Assembly: GCA_029379385.1 (NCBI GenBank)
Contig: CM055615.1
Coordinates: 2,232,001-2,296,000 of the forward strand
Source: Quillaja saponaria
Lineage: Eukaryota > Streptophyta > Magnoliopsida > Fabales > Quillajaceae
DNA: 64,000 nucleotides
Direction of reading: 5' to 3'
Below, piece after piece: positions 34,441 through 45,802 of the stretch (its first letter is position 1; each line of letters opens with the position of its first letter). Both the position numbers and the translations under genes were made by a program. A model generated the notes under the pieces. The model searched no databases. It was not told the origin of the DNA and worked only from the letters and a program-made list of their open reading frames with translations.

Positions 34441-35519
34441 AATTGATACTTTCTTGAATGGCAGGACAAGACAAGAGGAAATTTCAATTGTTGAATGCGT
34501 CAAGTTTATGGTATCAAAATAGAAAAATCTGAGCCTGTTAGGAAACTGTAAAGAATGTTCTTTTAAACTTGTACTGTAGAAGCTGGATTTTTGGTAGAAG
34601 AGTCCAAGTTCTATAGTTTTTGTCTAATATAGTAAGATTTAAAAGATTTTAACCAAAATAAGATGAAAGAAGAAAATTCAGTTTCTTGGTCCAATCAAGT
34701 CTCCTCTCTCCAACCTCATCATGCCACTGACAAATTGAGAAACCAGATTTTAAAAATTTGGTTTCACTAGAGTCCAAAATTATTTGCCTACGCTCCTTTC
34801 ACTTGATTGCTACAAGATGAGAAAAGAAATTTCGTGCAATGCCTTAAATTTTTCCCTGCCATGCCGCTTTCAATGCATGTCGTGCATGTAAAGACTTCAA
34901 AATTTTCTTTTTCTTTTTTTGCCCTCCAGTCCTTTCTTTTCCCATAATCAATACAACCCTAATATTTTATCATTCCCGATAATTTATGTAAAGAAAAATA
35001 AAGTATATAATATTTTTTAAAATTATAATATATGATATTTATAAATTTTAAAATATATAGTAATTTTTAAATTTATAGTGAATAATATGTTATAAATTTT
35101 TAGTGTATGATATTTTAAAAATATATGATAATTTTTTAATTTATAATATATAAAATATCATTCATTATAAATTTAAAAATTATTACACATTTTAAAATTT
35201 ATAAATATTATACATTATAAATTTAAAAAATATTATATATATATTTTTTTTTACATAAATTCCATGGTGGCATGATGAGGTTGGAGAGATGGGAGTTGAC
35301 TGGACCAGAAATTCAAAATTTGATTTCTTCTTTCACCCCATTTTGGCTAAAATCTTTTAGATCCTATTATATTGGACAAAAATTATGAGACTTGGACCCT
35401 TCTATCCAAAAATCTCTCATATTGTTGACAAGAACCTTAATTAATCCAGTCATATCTAAATGGATGTTCTTAGGAGAAATTGTAACGAATTCATAACCAG
35501 TTTTACAGAAATTGAAGAT
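34441..35519 (+). promoter_or_regulatory. X3 promoter, split by a foldback element
   Basis: 34441-34580 matches the X1/X2 distal promoter and 35420-35519 matches the proximal part. The block holding GACTCACGTAA is replaced by the insertion. The TATA box is altered to TATCTAAA. Confidence 0.6.
34583..35418. mobile_element. Foldback / long-TIR element (about 835 bp)
   Basis: Inverted arms of about 145-150 bp: 34585-34729 (GGATTTTTGGTAGAAGAGTC...CATCATGCCAC) and 35267-35416 facing its complement. The centre is AT-rich and palindromic (TTTATAAATTTAAAAATTAT-type). No coding capacity. I could not find a clean target duplication; about 15 bp of the X promoter were lost. Confidence 0.75.
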
Positions 35520-35704
35520 ATGGGCTGTCTTTGCTTTGGAGGTCACAAGAAGAAACCAAATACATATGGAACCTGCAAGAAGAGACATAGGCCTCATGAT
35601 GTTCATGGTGGTCATGGTGGTTTTTTTTTTTTTTTGTATCCACCGTTGATGCTGGTGGAGCTGGAGTAGGTGGTGGTGGGGGATATGGCGGAGGAGTTTG
35701 TTGA
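35520..35704 (+). pseudogene. Small Gly-rich protein, copy X3, frameshifted
   Basis: Starts MGCLCFGGHKKKPNTYGT like X1 and lacks the NDVPNKGHG part. A run of 15 T (35631-35645) shifts the frame, so the first frame stops at 35669. The Gly-rich tail continues in another frame to GGGVC and TGA at 35702-35704. The tail is short, with one Cys. The promoter is interrupted and the TATA box degraded. Likely dead. Confidence 0.7.
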
Positions 35705-36664
35705 ATTCTACTATGAATTAATTGGTATTACAGCACTTGAAGTTGTTCATTTGCAAGTGGATTCTGAGAGACTAATTAAATAATTATATAAAATTGTTTA
35801 TGTTACTATTTTTTAATTTTTTTGTTCTTACACTCTGCTTATGTGAACCGCATGTGATCTAGCTATACATGGGATATATGTACTGATATGCAAACACTTC
35901 TATTATTTGATTGATTTTAATATGTGTTAATTTTTTTTAGTAATTAATTCTGCCACGAGTTCTACATAGTAGATATCATATATCTAAGGTTTGAACAATA
36001 TATATATATATATATATATACTGTTATCATGAACATGCAATACCATGTTGATGAAAATAGTTTATATTTGTTGGATAGATTATAATATAAGTCCTGAATT
36101 GGAATGACTTTTCATAAATAGTAATGTATGTGAAGAAATACAACTATTGAATTCAATAGTTATAATTTGTTGGTACCAAGATACATAAATAATGAATTAA
36201 AAGTTATAGTTTATTATGTCACAAGTTATGAGTGTTTAATACATGACTATTCATTATTTATATATAGATAGCTTACATAAACAGTCGATAATAATTATAA
36301 ATGACAAGATTTTAAGAGATTTTGTTGGATCTTGGAAGGGACTTGTGTGCAATCTCCAAATTAGAAGAGTATGCAGACAATATCTCTTTAATAATAGTGT
36401 TATAATAATAACACACTTTAAAGTCTACAAATTTTGTCTTATCCTTTATCATTTTTCTTAACAATATTAAAGAGATATTGTAATGGAGATTGCTAGAGGA
36501 TTGAAGAGATCAATCAAATTCCACTATATGTGTTAGCTTTTCTCAAAACTGGCTTCTCTGATTTTTGAGATTGTAGTATATCATGGAAGAAATAGGTTTT
36601 TTTTTTTAATTCTTCTTTTTTGAAATTTATTTAATTGGTTGAATTTTATATACGAATGCTGAAA
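35705..36664. other. X3 3' flank and AT-rich intergenic DNA
   Basis: 35705-36070 matches X-unit 3' flank; (AT)n at about 35999-36020. From about 36070 to 36664 I see no feature. Confidence 0.4.
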
Positions 36665-38948
36665 TTTTATGTCAGACCCTCAAATGAAGGTATGACTGGC
36701 CAGAGGAATAGATGTCCATACCCCTGTAACCCTGAATATGCAAATAGATAAACACAACAATTTATAGAAATTTTGGCAGAGTTTCCCCATACGATTGAAC
36801 ATGCCTATAATGAAAAACCAATGACCTGGATTCAAGTCGATAGCAAAACACAACATCAAAATATACAAAGGGGTTCCTCCCCGACAACACACATTACACC
36901 ATAATAATGGCTCCGCCCTGACAACACATAATACACCATAATAATCACTATATGTAAATATATTACAACCATGCATGACATCTTATGTGACTACAAGTAT
37001 TGTCCTTTACGCTCCAGGTGTGCGATTTACGAATATACCTTGCCGCTTCAGAGTCGGCAGGTGAGCCTATATAGTAATCAATAGCTATCTCCTGCAAACT
37101 AAAAAAAAAAAATGAAGGAAAGGATGAGTCACAGTGACTCAGTGAGCAATTCATGTACCTTATGGGTACCAGCATCATACAACACAAAAAATTATAAATT
37201 ATAACACATAGTCAAATTTATTAATATACGTACGTGGTTACTATAATCATATAATCACAATTCACTTGACTTACAATCCCAAAATAGCAACCAACTTATA
37301 TAAATCAATCAACAACTACACAATTAACCGAACAAACAAAGGGCCAACGAGTAACTCAGCCCCGCACACCAATATCACCCCATGCCGGGCATTTACGTGC
37401 CCGCACACCAAATTAATCTCCATACACAAATCCATCACACCGGGGATGAGCACTCCAATAGTTTTTAAAATCATTGTCAGAAATGAAAATCATTTTCCAT
37501 AAAATGTTCACGAGTTGGCCCTTATCAAACACAATCAATGTCAATCACAAATCATTCAATCAAATTGCTGAAATTACTCATTTGCTTAGGTTTTAGTATA
37601 ATTCATATAATTCAAGTATACATGTAATGGCACACAAAAATATGATATTCATAAAACACATGATTCACTCACTAGTTCACGTATGAGTCTCGTCAGTGCG
37701 TCTGATACATGATGGTGCCGGAATATCCTCGACAAGCTCGGGAGCTGAAAATCATAAATCAATAAATTAATAACAATCACTTATAAATTAATTTAACGAT
37801 TTCATAATTATACATAGTTATATCAAATATGAAAAATGATAGTAATTAACCCGTTACATTTAATGAATTAACCTTTATAATCTAACATTACCCTATAGGT
37901 ATATTAAAATTAATCCTTATGTGTATATATGTATATATAATTTTAATTTAACTAATTATATTATCGAATAACTTAGGATAAGTTACTTGCCTAATTGTGT
38001 ATATATAATTATATATATATATATAAATATTAGTGATTTACCATTAATCTCCTTTTTAAATTACTTCTTCTAATGTTCACATATCATGGTAGTACAATTT
38101 CAACCTAACTCACTTATTCATCTTCCTAATTCCTTTAGTAGTAGATTTTTTTTCATACTTCCTGTACCACTGCCTTGACCAACAACCCAATGCACTTCTC
38201 AACCCGTTCTTTCATGCTTCACCGTATATCCCATGCCCATCGGCGGTGACCAACCCCTAACCTGCTAACTACTTCCTAAGCTGAATATAACCCCTCAATC
38301 AAGGCAAAGGATAACCCATTCACAGTTACACAAGATAATCAAAGGATTAAAGGCACAATCTAGCAGAAAATTTCACGATCTAAAACCACCAAGGAGAAGT
38401 GAGAAAGAGATCGGCTGGCAACTGGCAGCTAGGACGTCCGGCTGCTTACCATGAACAGAAGTCGACCACCTCAACCTGCTGGGCTATGCGGTGGCTGCTG
38501 ACTCCTTATTGCTGCTCACGACCGGTTGCTTCCATGGCTGGAAATGGAAGCTCAGCGCTGCCAAAGGTTGAAGGAGACGGTAGCTGGCGTTGCATAGGTG
38601 GAATTCCACTGCTAAGATGGCTCACCAAGTTTGGGTGATGGGGACCGAGTACAGAGAAGAAAATGAAGGAGGTGCAGAGCAAGGGAAAGCAGTCGGCTGT
38701 CTCTCTCTTTTCCTTCCTGAAGAGAAGACGCTAGCAGGAAAATATCAAGCAAAAAGGAGCCCAATAAAACAATAAAAAAAAAACTACACCACACAATTGC
38801 TTATATTTTATTTTATTTTAGTTTTTAAAACTTTCTTTAATATAATTAAATTCATTATTAATAATTATATGTAGGTATATTGTATAAGTATATATTACAT
38901 ACGAGAATTTTTAATGTACACATTACGTAATTGGGGTCTCACATTTTA
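36665..38948 (-). mobile_element. Solo LTR (Ty3/gypsy-like), reverse orientation, TTTTA target duplication
   Basis: Element 36670-38943 (2274 bp). On the minus strand it begins TGTGAGACCCCAATTACG and ends GAGGGTCTGACA, with TTTTA on both sides (36665-36669, 38944-38948). Related to the LTR at 24067-27071. GC-richer stretch 38390-38720 with open frames is part of the LTR, not a gene. Confidence 0.8.
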
Positions 38949-39421
38949 TGAGAGAAAAAAAATTAATGGTGATTTTATTTCTTTATAATAAAAAAGTATG
39001 GTACTGTTAAAATGTTGGTTTAATCTTATTTTTGAGATGCGTATTGGAGACAAATTGTTGATAATTTTGCACTAAAAGATTGTAACAAGTCAGAAAATTA
39101 TTTGTCTCTTATGTATGTTTAGTGATTTACTCAAATAAGTGCAAATGGAGATGACCCATCAAGATTGGTGTCCACCATTCCGTATCACTCAATCTTGTGA
39201 TGCCACATATACTGATATTATAGAAAGTCATCACTCAATCTAATGCAATGATAATTTGAATATTGGTATATGCAACCAAACAAATTCTCAAAGTAATATA
39301 TGACATGTTTTTAAAGATACCTTTAAGAAAAAGGAAAAAGATATAGGTAAGTAAGCGGACTTTAAATGATCTAAGTCTTTTTTTTAATCATAAGTTTGCT
39401 TCAAGCACAAAATTTATATAA
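38949..39421. other. AT-rich intergenic
   Basis: Nothing recognised. Confidence 0.3.
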
Positions 39422-40118
39422 AATTTTTGACTAAATAATGTGTAATAAATATAATTTTTAAAAATTAAAAATTTTAATTTACAAAATCTTAACAAACGTC
39501 CTTCATACAATAGTTTAAAAAAATTTATAACAAAAATTGTAATAGCTTTGTCTAATTGAATTGGCTGTTTTAAATTCTTTCAAAATCAAAGTCTCCAAGA
39601 TAAACACAAAATCACTAGTGTCTAGTACGCGTGGAGAAAGATCAAATTTTGAGGTCAAAGGAATAAGACATAAAATTCCGAGTAAATTATTGAGTTAGAA
39701 AGAGACACCCCCATCAAGATTGAAGCACATGCACGATCCTTTATATGGCTCTCAATTCTTGAAGAATTTTCAATGGAAAATGATTCTTTTAATTATATAA
39801 GTAGAATTCTTTTAAAAAAAAAATACTACCATTAAATTTTAATTATTTTTTTAGAATGGGGTGGCATGCCAAAAAACCATTTCACAAAAAGTTCAAGTGG
39901 TTGTGTGAGGCTTCAAAAATGAATTATAACCTCTTACAATCACACGAGGAGGGAGATAGGAGAATTCGCTGGGCAGTAGCTTAAAAAATCATTAGAGAAA
40001 ATTTATTAAGCAAAAATGGATAGGAAGAACTCCAACCAAATAGTATAAAGAGGATAATTGGTCCTTTCTTTCAGTTAGGGTATCTTTTTCAATAGATCTG
40101 ATTTGATATATTTTTGAT
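39422..40118. repeat. Direct repeat R1a (partner 40577-41258)
   Basis: About 690 bp sharing long near-identical text (CTAGTACGCGTGGAGAAAGA, GTTAGAAAGAGACAC) with R1b at a spacing of about 1155 bp. Its end (AACTCCAACCAAATAGT) also recurs near 45743 and 48617. Non-coding. Confidence 0.8.
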
Positions 40119-40576
40119 CATTTGCAATAGGAAATTGCAGACGTGGATAAAAATAGAAAATATATCAAATTTTCTTGCATAAACTTATTTGCGACAACAA
40201 GGCTGACACTGATAATTAGGTTATTAATCAATTCAAATATTTTTCGGTTGGTGAAGGAATAGACAAAAAGGTAATGGGCCAAGCAGTTGTTTTCACATTT
40301 CTTATAAACATGTTTTTAGAAATCTCAATCTAATTGAAAACACGCAAAAATAAATTAGTTACTTCTCTAATGAGATATCTTTTAAAAGAATTGAAAGTCA
40401 ATTTTCTGATTCTATTATAATAAATAAAATTCAAAATATTGAAGAAAAGATTGTTCAGATCTTTCAAATACTTTCTAGAAAAAAAAAAGCATATGATTGA
40501 TCTTCTTTATGAATTTTTTTTCATGGAAGACATTATTACAGAAGCACGTCAATCTAGATGAATCAAGGAACACTTA
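40119..40576. other. Spacer between R1 repeats
   Basis: AT-rich; partly open but unrecognisable frames around 40270-40560. No claim. Confidence 0.25.
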
Positions 40577-41258
40577 AATTTTTGTCTAAATAATGTGCAA
40601 TAAATATAATTTTTAAAATATAAATCTTTTATTTAGAAAATCTTAACAAATGTTCTTAGTTAAAAAAATTTATAACAAAAATTGTAATAGCTTTGTCTAA
40701 TTGAATTGACTGTTTTAAATTCTTTCAACATCAAAGTCTCCAAAATAAACACGAAATCACTAGTGTCTAGTACGCGTGGAGAAAGATCAAATTTTGAGGT
40801 CAAAGGAATAAGACATAAAATTCAGAGTAAATTGTTGAGTTAGAAAGAGACACTCCTATCAAGATTGAAGCATATGCATGATCCTTTAATGGCTCTCAAT
40901 TCTTGAAGAATTTTCAATGGAAAATGATTCTTTTAATTATATAAGTAGAATTCTTTTTAAAAAATTGCGACCATTAAATTGTAATTATCTTTTTTGAATA
41001 GGTGATATGTCAAAATATTATTTCATTAAAATTTAAACTGTTATGTGAGGTTTTAAGAATGAATTATAATCTCTTACAATTACACGGGGAGGAGGGACAT
41101 GGGAATTCACTCGGCAGTAGCTTAAAAATTCATTAGAGAAAAAGAATTAAGCAAAAACGGATGAGAAGAACTTCAACCAAATAGTGTCAAGAGGATAATT
41201 GGTCATTTCTTTCAGTTAGGGTATCCTTTTCAAAAGATCTAATTTGATATATTTTTTA
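40577..41258. repeat. Direct repeat R1b
   Basis: Second copy of R1a with many small substitutions. Sequence after it (41340-41450, AGGAGAGGA...TATTAGGTAAG) recurs at 48655-48745. Confidence 0.8.
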
Positions 41259-41532
41259 TTTGCATTTAATTGTACAAAAACGTTTAAATCAAGTAAAAGA
41301 AAAGGAAAGATATGTAAAGGTTAGCACTTTCAAGTTTGTTCAAACTAGAGCTAGGAATATGCGTAGGAGAGGAGAGAACGACATAGGTATAAAAGTTATA
41401 ATAAGGTTAGTATAGTCTTTTTAATTAACAAATATTAGGTAAGTAGTCATATGATGTTTGCCCCCTTAGACTTACTAATTAGTTAGATGGATGGGAAATA
41501 AGAGAGTTATATGTTTAATTTGATAGTTTGTA

Positions 41533-42535
41533 GAGATGATAATGAACCGGGTTTGGGCTGACTGGATCTAGCCTCTAGGCTTGGCTAGTTATTTGTCTAT
41601 ACCTATCATAGATTTTGAAAATGAGATTTATCGTAGACCCATCACTTATTAGATATACCAAAACCTAGTTCGAGACCTAATGGGCAGCCTATATAGCCGA
41701 ATTTTTCTCTTTTTATTTTTCTTTTTTAACTAATTAATTGATAAGAAAAAACTACTATATATAGCTATTTAATTAATTTACTATATGTAAATTAAAATTA
41801 AGATTGTTTAATTAATTACCTGGTAGCGATGGATAGATAAAAGAAGTAAGCAATTTGTGTTCATATATATATTTGTGTGTATATGTGGTCCAGGAATTAT
41901 GAAGAGTTAAGCATATAATATATATATATATATATACAATTTTTGTTCATATAAATGTATATATATATGATCCAGCAATTAATGAAGAGTTAAACATAAT
42001 TTAATTTGGAATTTATATATAATAATCATGGTATTATGTTACAATAAGTAAATAATTAGAACATGTTTAATTAGTTGAGAGTATATTTATCTGGTAAGGT
42101 TTGGATCAATACTAATTTTTCTAATTCGTCTAAGTTCTTACTTCACATGCCAGCTTGCATTATACGAACCAAAAAATATATTTTAAAAATACTGTAACAT
42201 GTGGCCAAAAACTATATCTTAAAACTACTGTACTAATAACTTATTTCACTTCTTTATATTTTCAAAATTTTTAAATTTAAAAATAAGTATCATATCAAAA
42301 TAATTAATACCAAATTATTTTCTTATGTGATAAAATTTTGAAACTCAAAATCAAAATATAATTTATGAGAGTACTACAAATTGAATTATATTGTCATGAG
42401 TAAAATATAAAAATACCCGACCTAAACCTATTGCCCAAAAATTGTTGAAAAATCAATTACATGCCCATTAGGGCCGAGCCAGGCTAGGTCAGGCCAGACA
42501 TGAACTCGCCCAAATTGTTATGTCTGATAGTTTAT
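41533..42535. mobile_element. Possible degraded non-autonomous transposon
   Basis: GATAATGAACCGGGTTTGGGC at the left is loosely the complement of the GGGCCGAGCC...GGCCAGACATGAACTCGCCC text at the right, the look of hAT-like elements with GGGCCGGG ends. The inside is AT-rich with (AT)n runs. Ends not defined. Confidence 0.3.
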
Positions 42536-42909
42536 GAGAGTATTACTTAGTTCATAGGATAAAATACTATTGATCGGGTCTAACCCTTTTTTTAAACTTT
42601 TTTTATCATTCCACATATTTGTGAAATTATAAATTTAAACATCAAAATCACTTTTGATAAATTTGGCCAAAATCAAAATTACTTTTTAAAAATCTTTATT
42701 CGGAAAATTAATTCTCATAAACTCTTGATATACTAAAGACTAGCAAGGCCTGAACATAAACATTGGCTCAAGATCCATGTCAATGTATTAGGACCACAAA
42801 CTAAAAAACAATCATTTTAAAGATAAGTAGTACGTACAACATTTGTTGTAAAGAGATATTTTGTGTTTTTTAGATTCTCACATGAGACATGTCACATGTG
42901 GCTTCCATT
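42536..42909. other. Intergenic, partly repeated at 48780-48850
   Basis: TTAGATTCTCACATGA..CACATGTGGCTTCC occurs here and again right of the C2 unit. No gene. Confidence 0.35.
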
Positions 42910-43793
42910 TAATCTTTAGAGCACTGAGTACCGTTTAACCACCAAGGTACATGGGATGATGTCGAGTAGTTGGGATGCTTTAGGACCCCAGGCCCAATTA
43001 ATAGATCAATTTCAACAATCATATTTTATATTGTTTAGTTATTTCAACTAATTTTTATTTTCAGTTTTTCACTGTACATGACAAAGAGTTAGATCGAAGC
43101 CTACTAATTAAAATTGGTGAACTAAAAATAGAAAAAGTTTCATGTTAGTACAAATTAATTAAAATTTTACATTATTATTATGTTTGAAATAATGAGGTGA
43201 TGGATTTATTACAATAACTTTTGGTTTTCATTTATAGGACAAAATTGTAGCTGCTAATTAATGTAAAAATATGTTGTACTATCTAAAACAGAAAATTATA
43301 GAGACCGATAGAAATTAAAAAATATCAAAATTTTCACGCGTCAACTTATCTGTGATAGCAAGACTGACACTAATAATTAATTTATTTGCATCCACTCATC
43401 TGTATCTGTATCTGCTCATTCTCATTGATACCTCTATTTCTTGTAGTGATGCACTCATCGGACCGTGTCGGTCCCATTAAATATTATGATTGAAGAATCA
43501 AAATAGGTTCGATGATTTTCTTTTCCATGTGAACGAAGAGAGTTTTCAATTCAAGAAACCTAACAACCAAAAAGAAGTTAAATCATAATTTTTTAACAAC
43601 ACTATTTTGTTGACTTATTCTATTAAAACTTTTATAAAAGATGATGCTTAATTCTAGTTTAAAAAAATTGCTTCAGCCATTTTTTTTTCCAATCTTTCGT
43701 CAAGATATATATTTTTTTATGAAAATAAAAAACGCATCCAGAAAGCACCAAACAAAAAAAATCATTGTATAAAGATTAAAGATTAAAGATTAC

Positions 43794-43851
<58 letters not shown>

Positions 43852-45802
43852 TTACTTTCTATATTAAATCTTACTATAGTAAAACTAATGTTCAAAATAC
43901 TGTGGCAAAAGTACTGTTCACAATCTACTATAGCAATGTCAGCAGAACACTGTAACAGAAACGGTTCACTATAACAAGTTGTGAAGATATTGTTTACCGT
44001 AGTAGTTACTGTAGCAAATAGTAAAATAAAAAAATTTGTCCATTTAGGAGAGTTGTTCTGTTATTCTAGACACACTAAGTTTTGAGTTCTTGTTAGAGTT
44101 TAGATAAATCTTCTAAGTAAAACTTTTGGAGCTTTCTTTCTTTACTCTATGAGCTTGTAGTTTCAAACTTACAATCAATAGTAATTTATGTGACAAATTC
44201 TATTATGCAATCACTCACCCTGGTTTAGTAGACAGATTACTGCTGTTTTATCTTTCCTTTTAATTTATGTTATTTATTATTGTTCTTTATTTTATACATT
44301 TATTAGAATAATCATTCATATCAGTCTTACTGTCCCTATTTCACTACTTTTGTTATCTTCCTCTTCTCGTAGGAACCATTTTATTCTCCACTTCATGCCT
44401 CACAAAAAGTGAGATAAAGAAATCAAGTTCTCCATGGACCAAACCTTAAAACAAAAAACAAGAACCCCTGCTCCTCAACCAAATACACCAAAAAATAATC
44501 AAAAGAGTCTTATGTCATCCTAATAGAAACCATATTACAAATCCAAGCTCAACTCCAAACACAAAAACTTTTAACCCTTACAAAGAAGACTTGGGAAAAC
44601 CTTGTTGAAGAAGAAAAGTACAAAATTGTGGTTCTTCCAAGCTCAAAATAAATTATCAATAAAAGGATCTCATGCAAGCAATCAACTAATTAGCTCAATC
44701 TGTCATGCAAAATTCGTCCATGGGTAAGGGTATTATTCTTGACTTGAATCTTACTCCCATCCCAGCTCAAAAATCTTAAACTTTCTATGTTCTCATTGAC
44801 AGACTTCAAAATATTATACAAATGGAACCATAATTTTGGACCAACAATGGCCAATATGTCCATCAAAAGATTTTTTTTCCAAAAATTGGCATTTTTCGAC
44901 CTTCAACATTTCAAAAATTCAGAAATTCTATGAATTTATTTTGGTTGATAGTAATTATGTTACTATTAAACATTATAAATAAAAAATGGATAGTAATTTC
45001 ATAACACATTCTACCATCCAAATTCTCAAGATTCTAAACCTTTCATAAAATAACGAACAATCATAACTAACAATAATTAAAAGGGGAGTAGTCTGTCCTC
45101 TAAATGAGAGAGATAGATTGCATAATAGAATTTGTCATAGAAATATTATTGATTATAAATTTGAAACTATAAGGTCATAAAGTAAAAAAAGAAAGCTTGA
45201 TAAGGTTTACTTAGGAGGTTTATCTAAACTCTAAATAAGTGCTCAAAACTTAGCATGTCTAGAATGAAAGAACAACTCTCTTTAAATTGATAAATTTTTT
45301 ATTTTACTATTTGTTACTGTAACTACTACAATGCCCGCTATAATGAACAACATCTTGCCACGAAGCTTACTACAGTGTTCTACCTATATTGACTATGTGA
45401 ACAATATTTTTTGATTTTTCTGAAAATTACTTCAATCTTCTACAAGGTTGATGTTGTAGCAATTGTCTTCATTTGATTGCACATAATAAATTGAATCATC
45501 ACTTGATATTTTGGAAGATGAGCTACAGAATAGTTTTTGTGCTACTTTTGGAGGTGCAGATGTTGTTCCGTCATTTGTTTCGAAAAGATGAACTATTTTT
45601 TTGAGATGCTGAAGATATTCCTACTTGCTTAAACTCGAGGCTAATTTGGTGAAAATCTAAGAATTTTGCAATAAGAATTCACTCGGCAAAAGCTTAAAAA
45701 ATCATGATAAAAAGTATTAGCCAAAAATGGATGAGAAGAACTCCAACCAAATAGTGTCAAGAGGATAATATATGAATATTCCTAGGAAAGGAAAGAATGT
45801 AG
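42910..45802. repeat. Tandem duplication unit C1 (2.89 kb)
   Basis: Head-to-tail partner of 45803-48675, highly similar. Contains an (AT)n run (about 43799-43849), inverted arms (43911-44235 and 45090-45408) and between them worn coding-like text beginning after CTCCATGGACC. No intact gene. Confidence 0.88.
43911..45408. mobile_element. Element with about 325-bp inverted arms (C1 copy)
   Basis: Left arm reads GTACTGTTCACAATC...CAATCACTCACCC and right arm is its diverged complement (GATTGCATAATAGAATTTG...GTGAACAATAT). The centre has fragments of open frames with stops and shifts (residues such as LDLNLTPIPAQKS, visible also in C2), suggesting a worn gag-like or other element gene. Family not recognised. 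Confidence 0.5.

Noticed and set aside
38399..38794. GC-richer open frames on both strands
   Set aside because: Inside the reverse solo LTR; no domain and no splice context.
40270..40560. Possible retroelement coding remnant between R1 repeats
   Set aside because: Only short AT-driven open stretches; no motif recognised.
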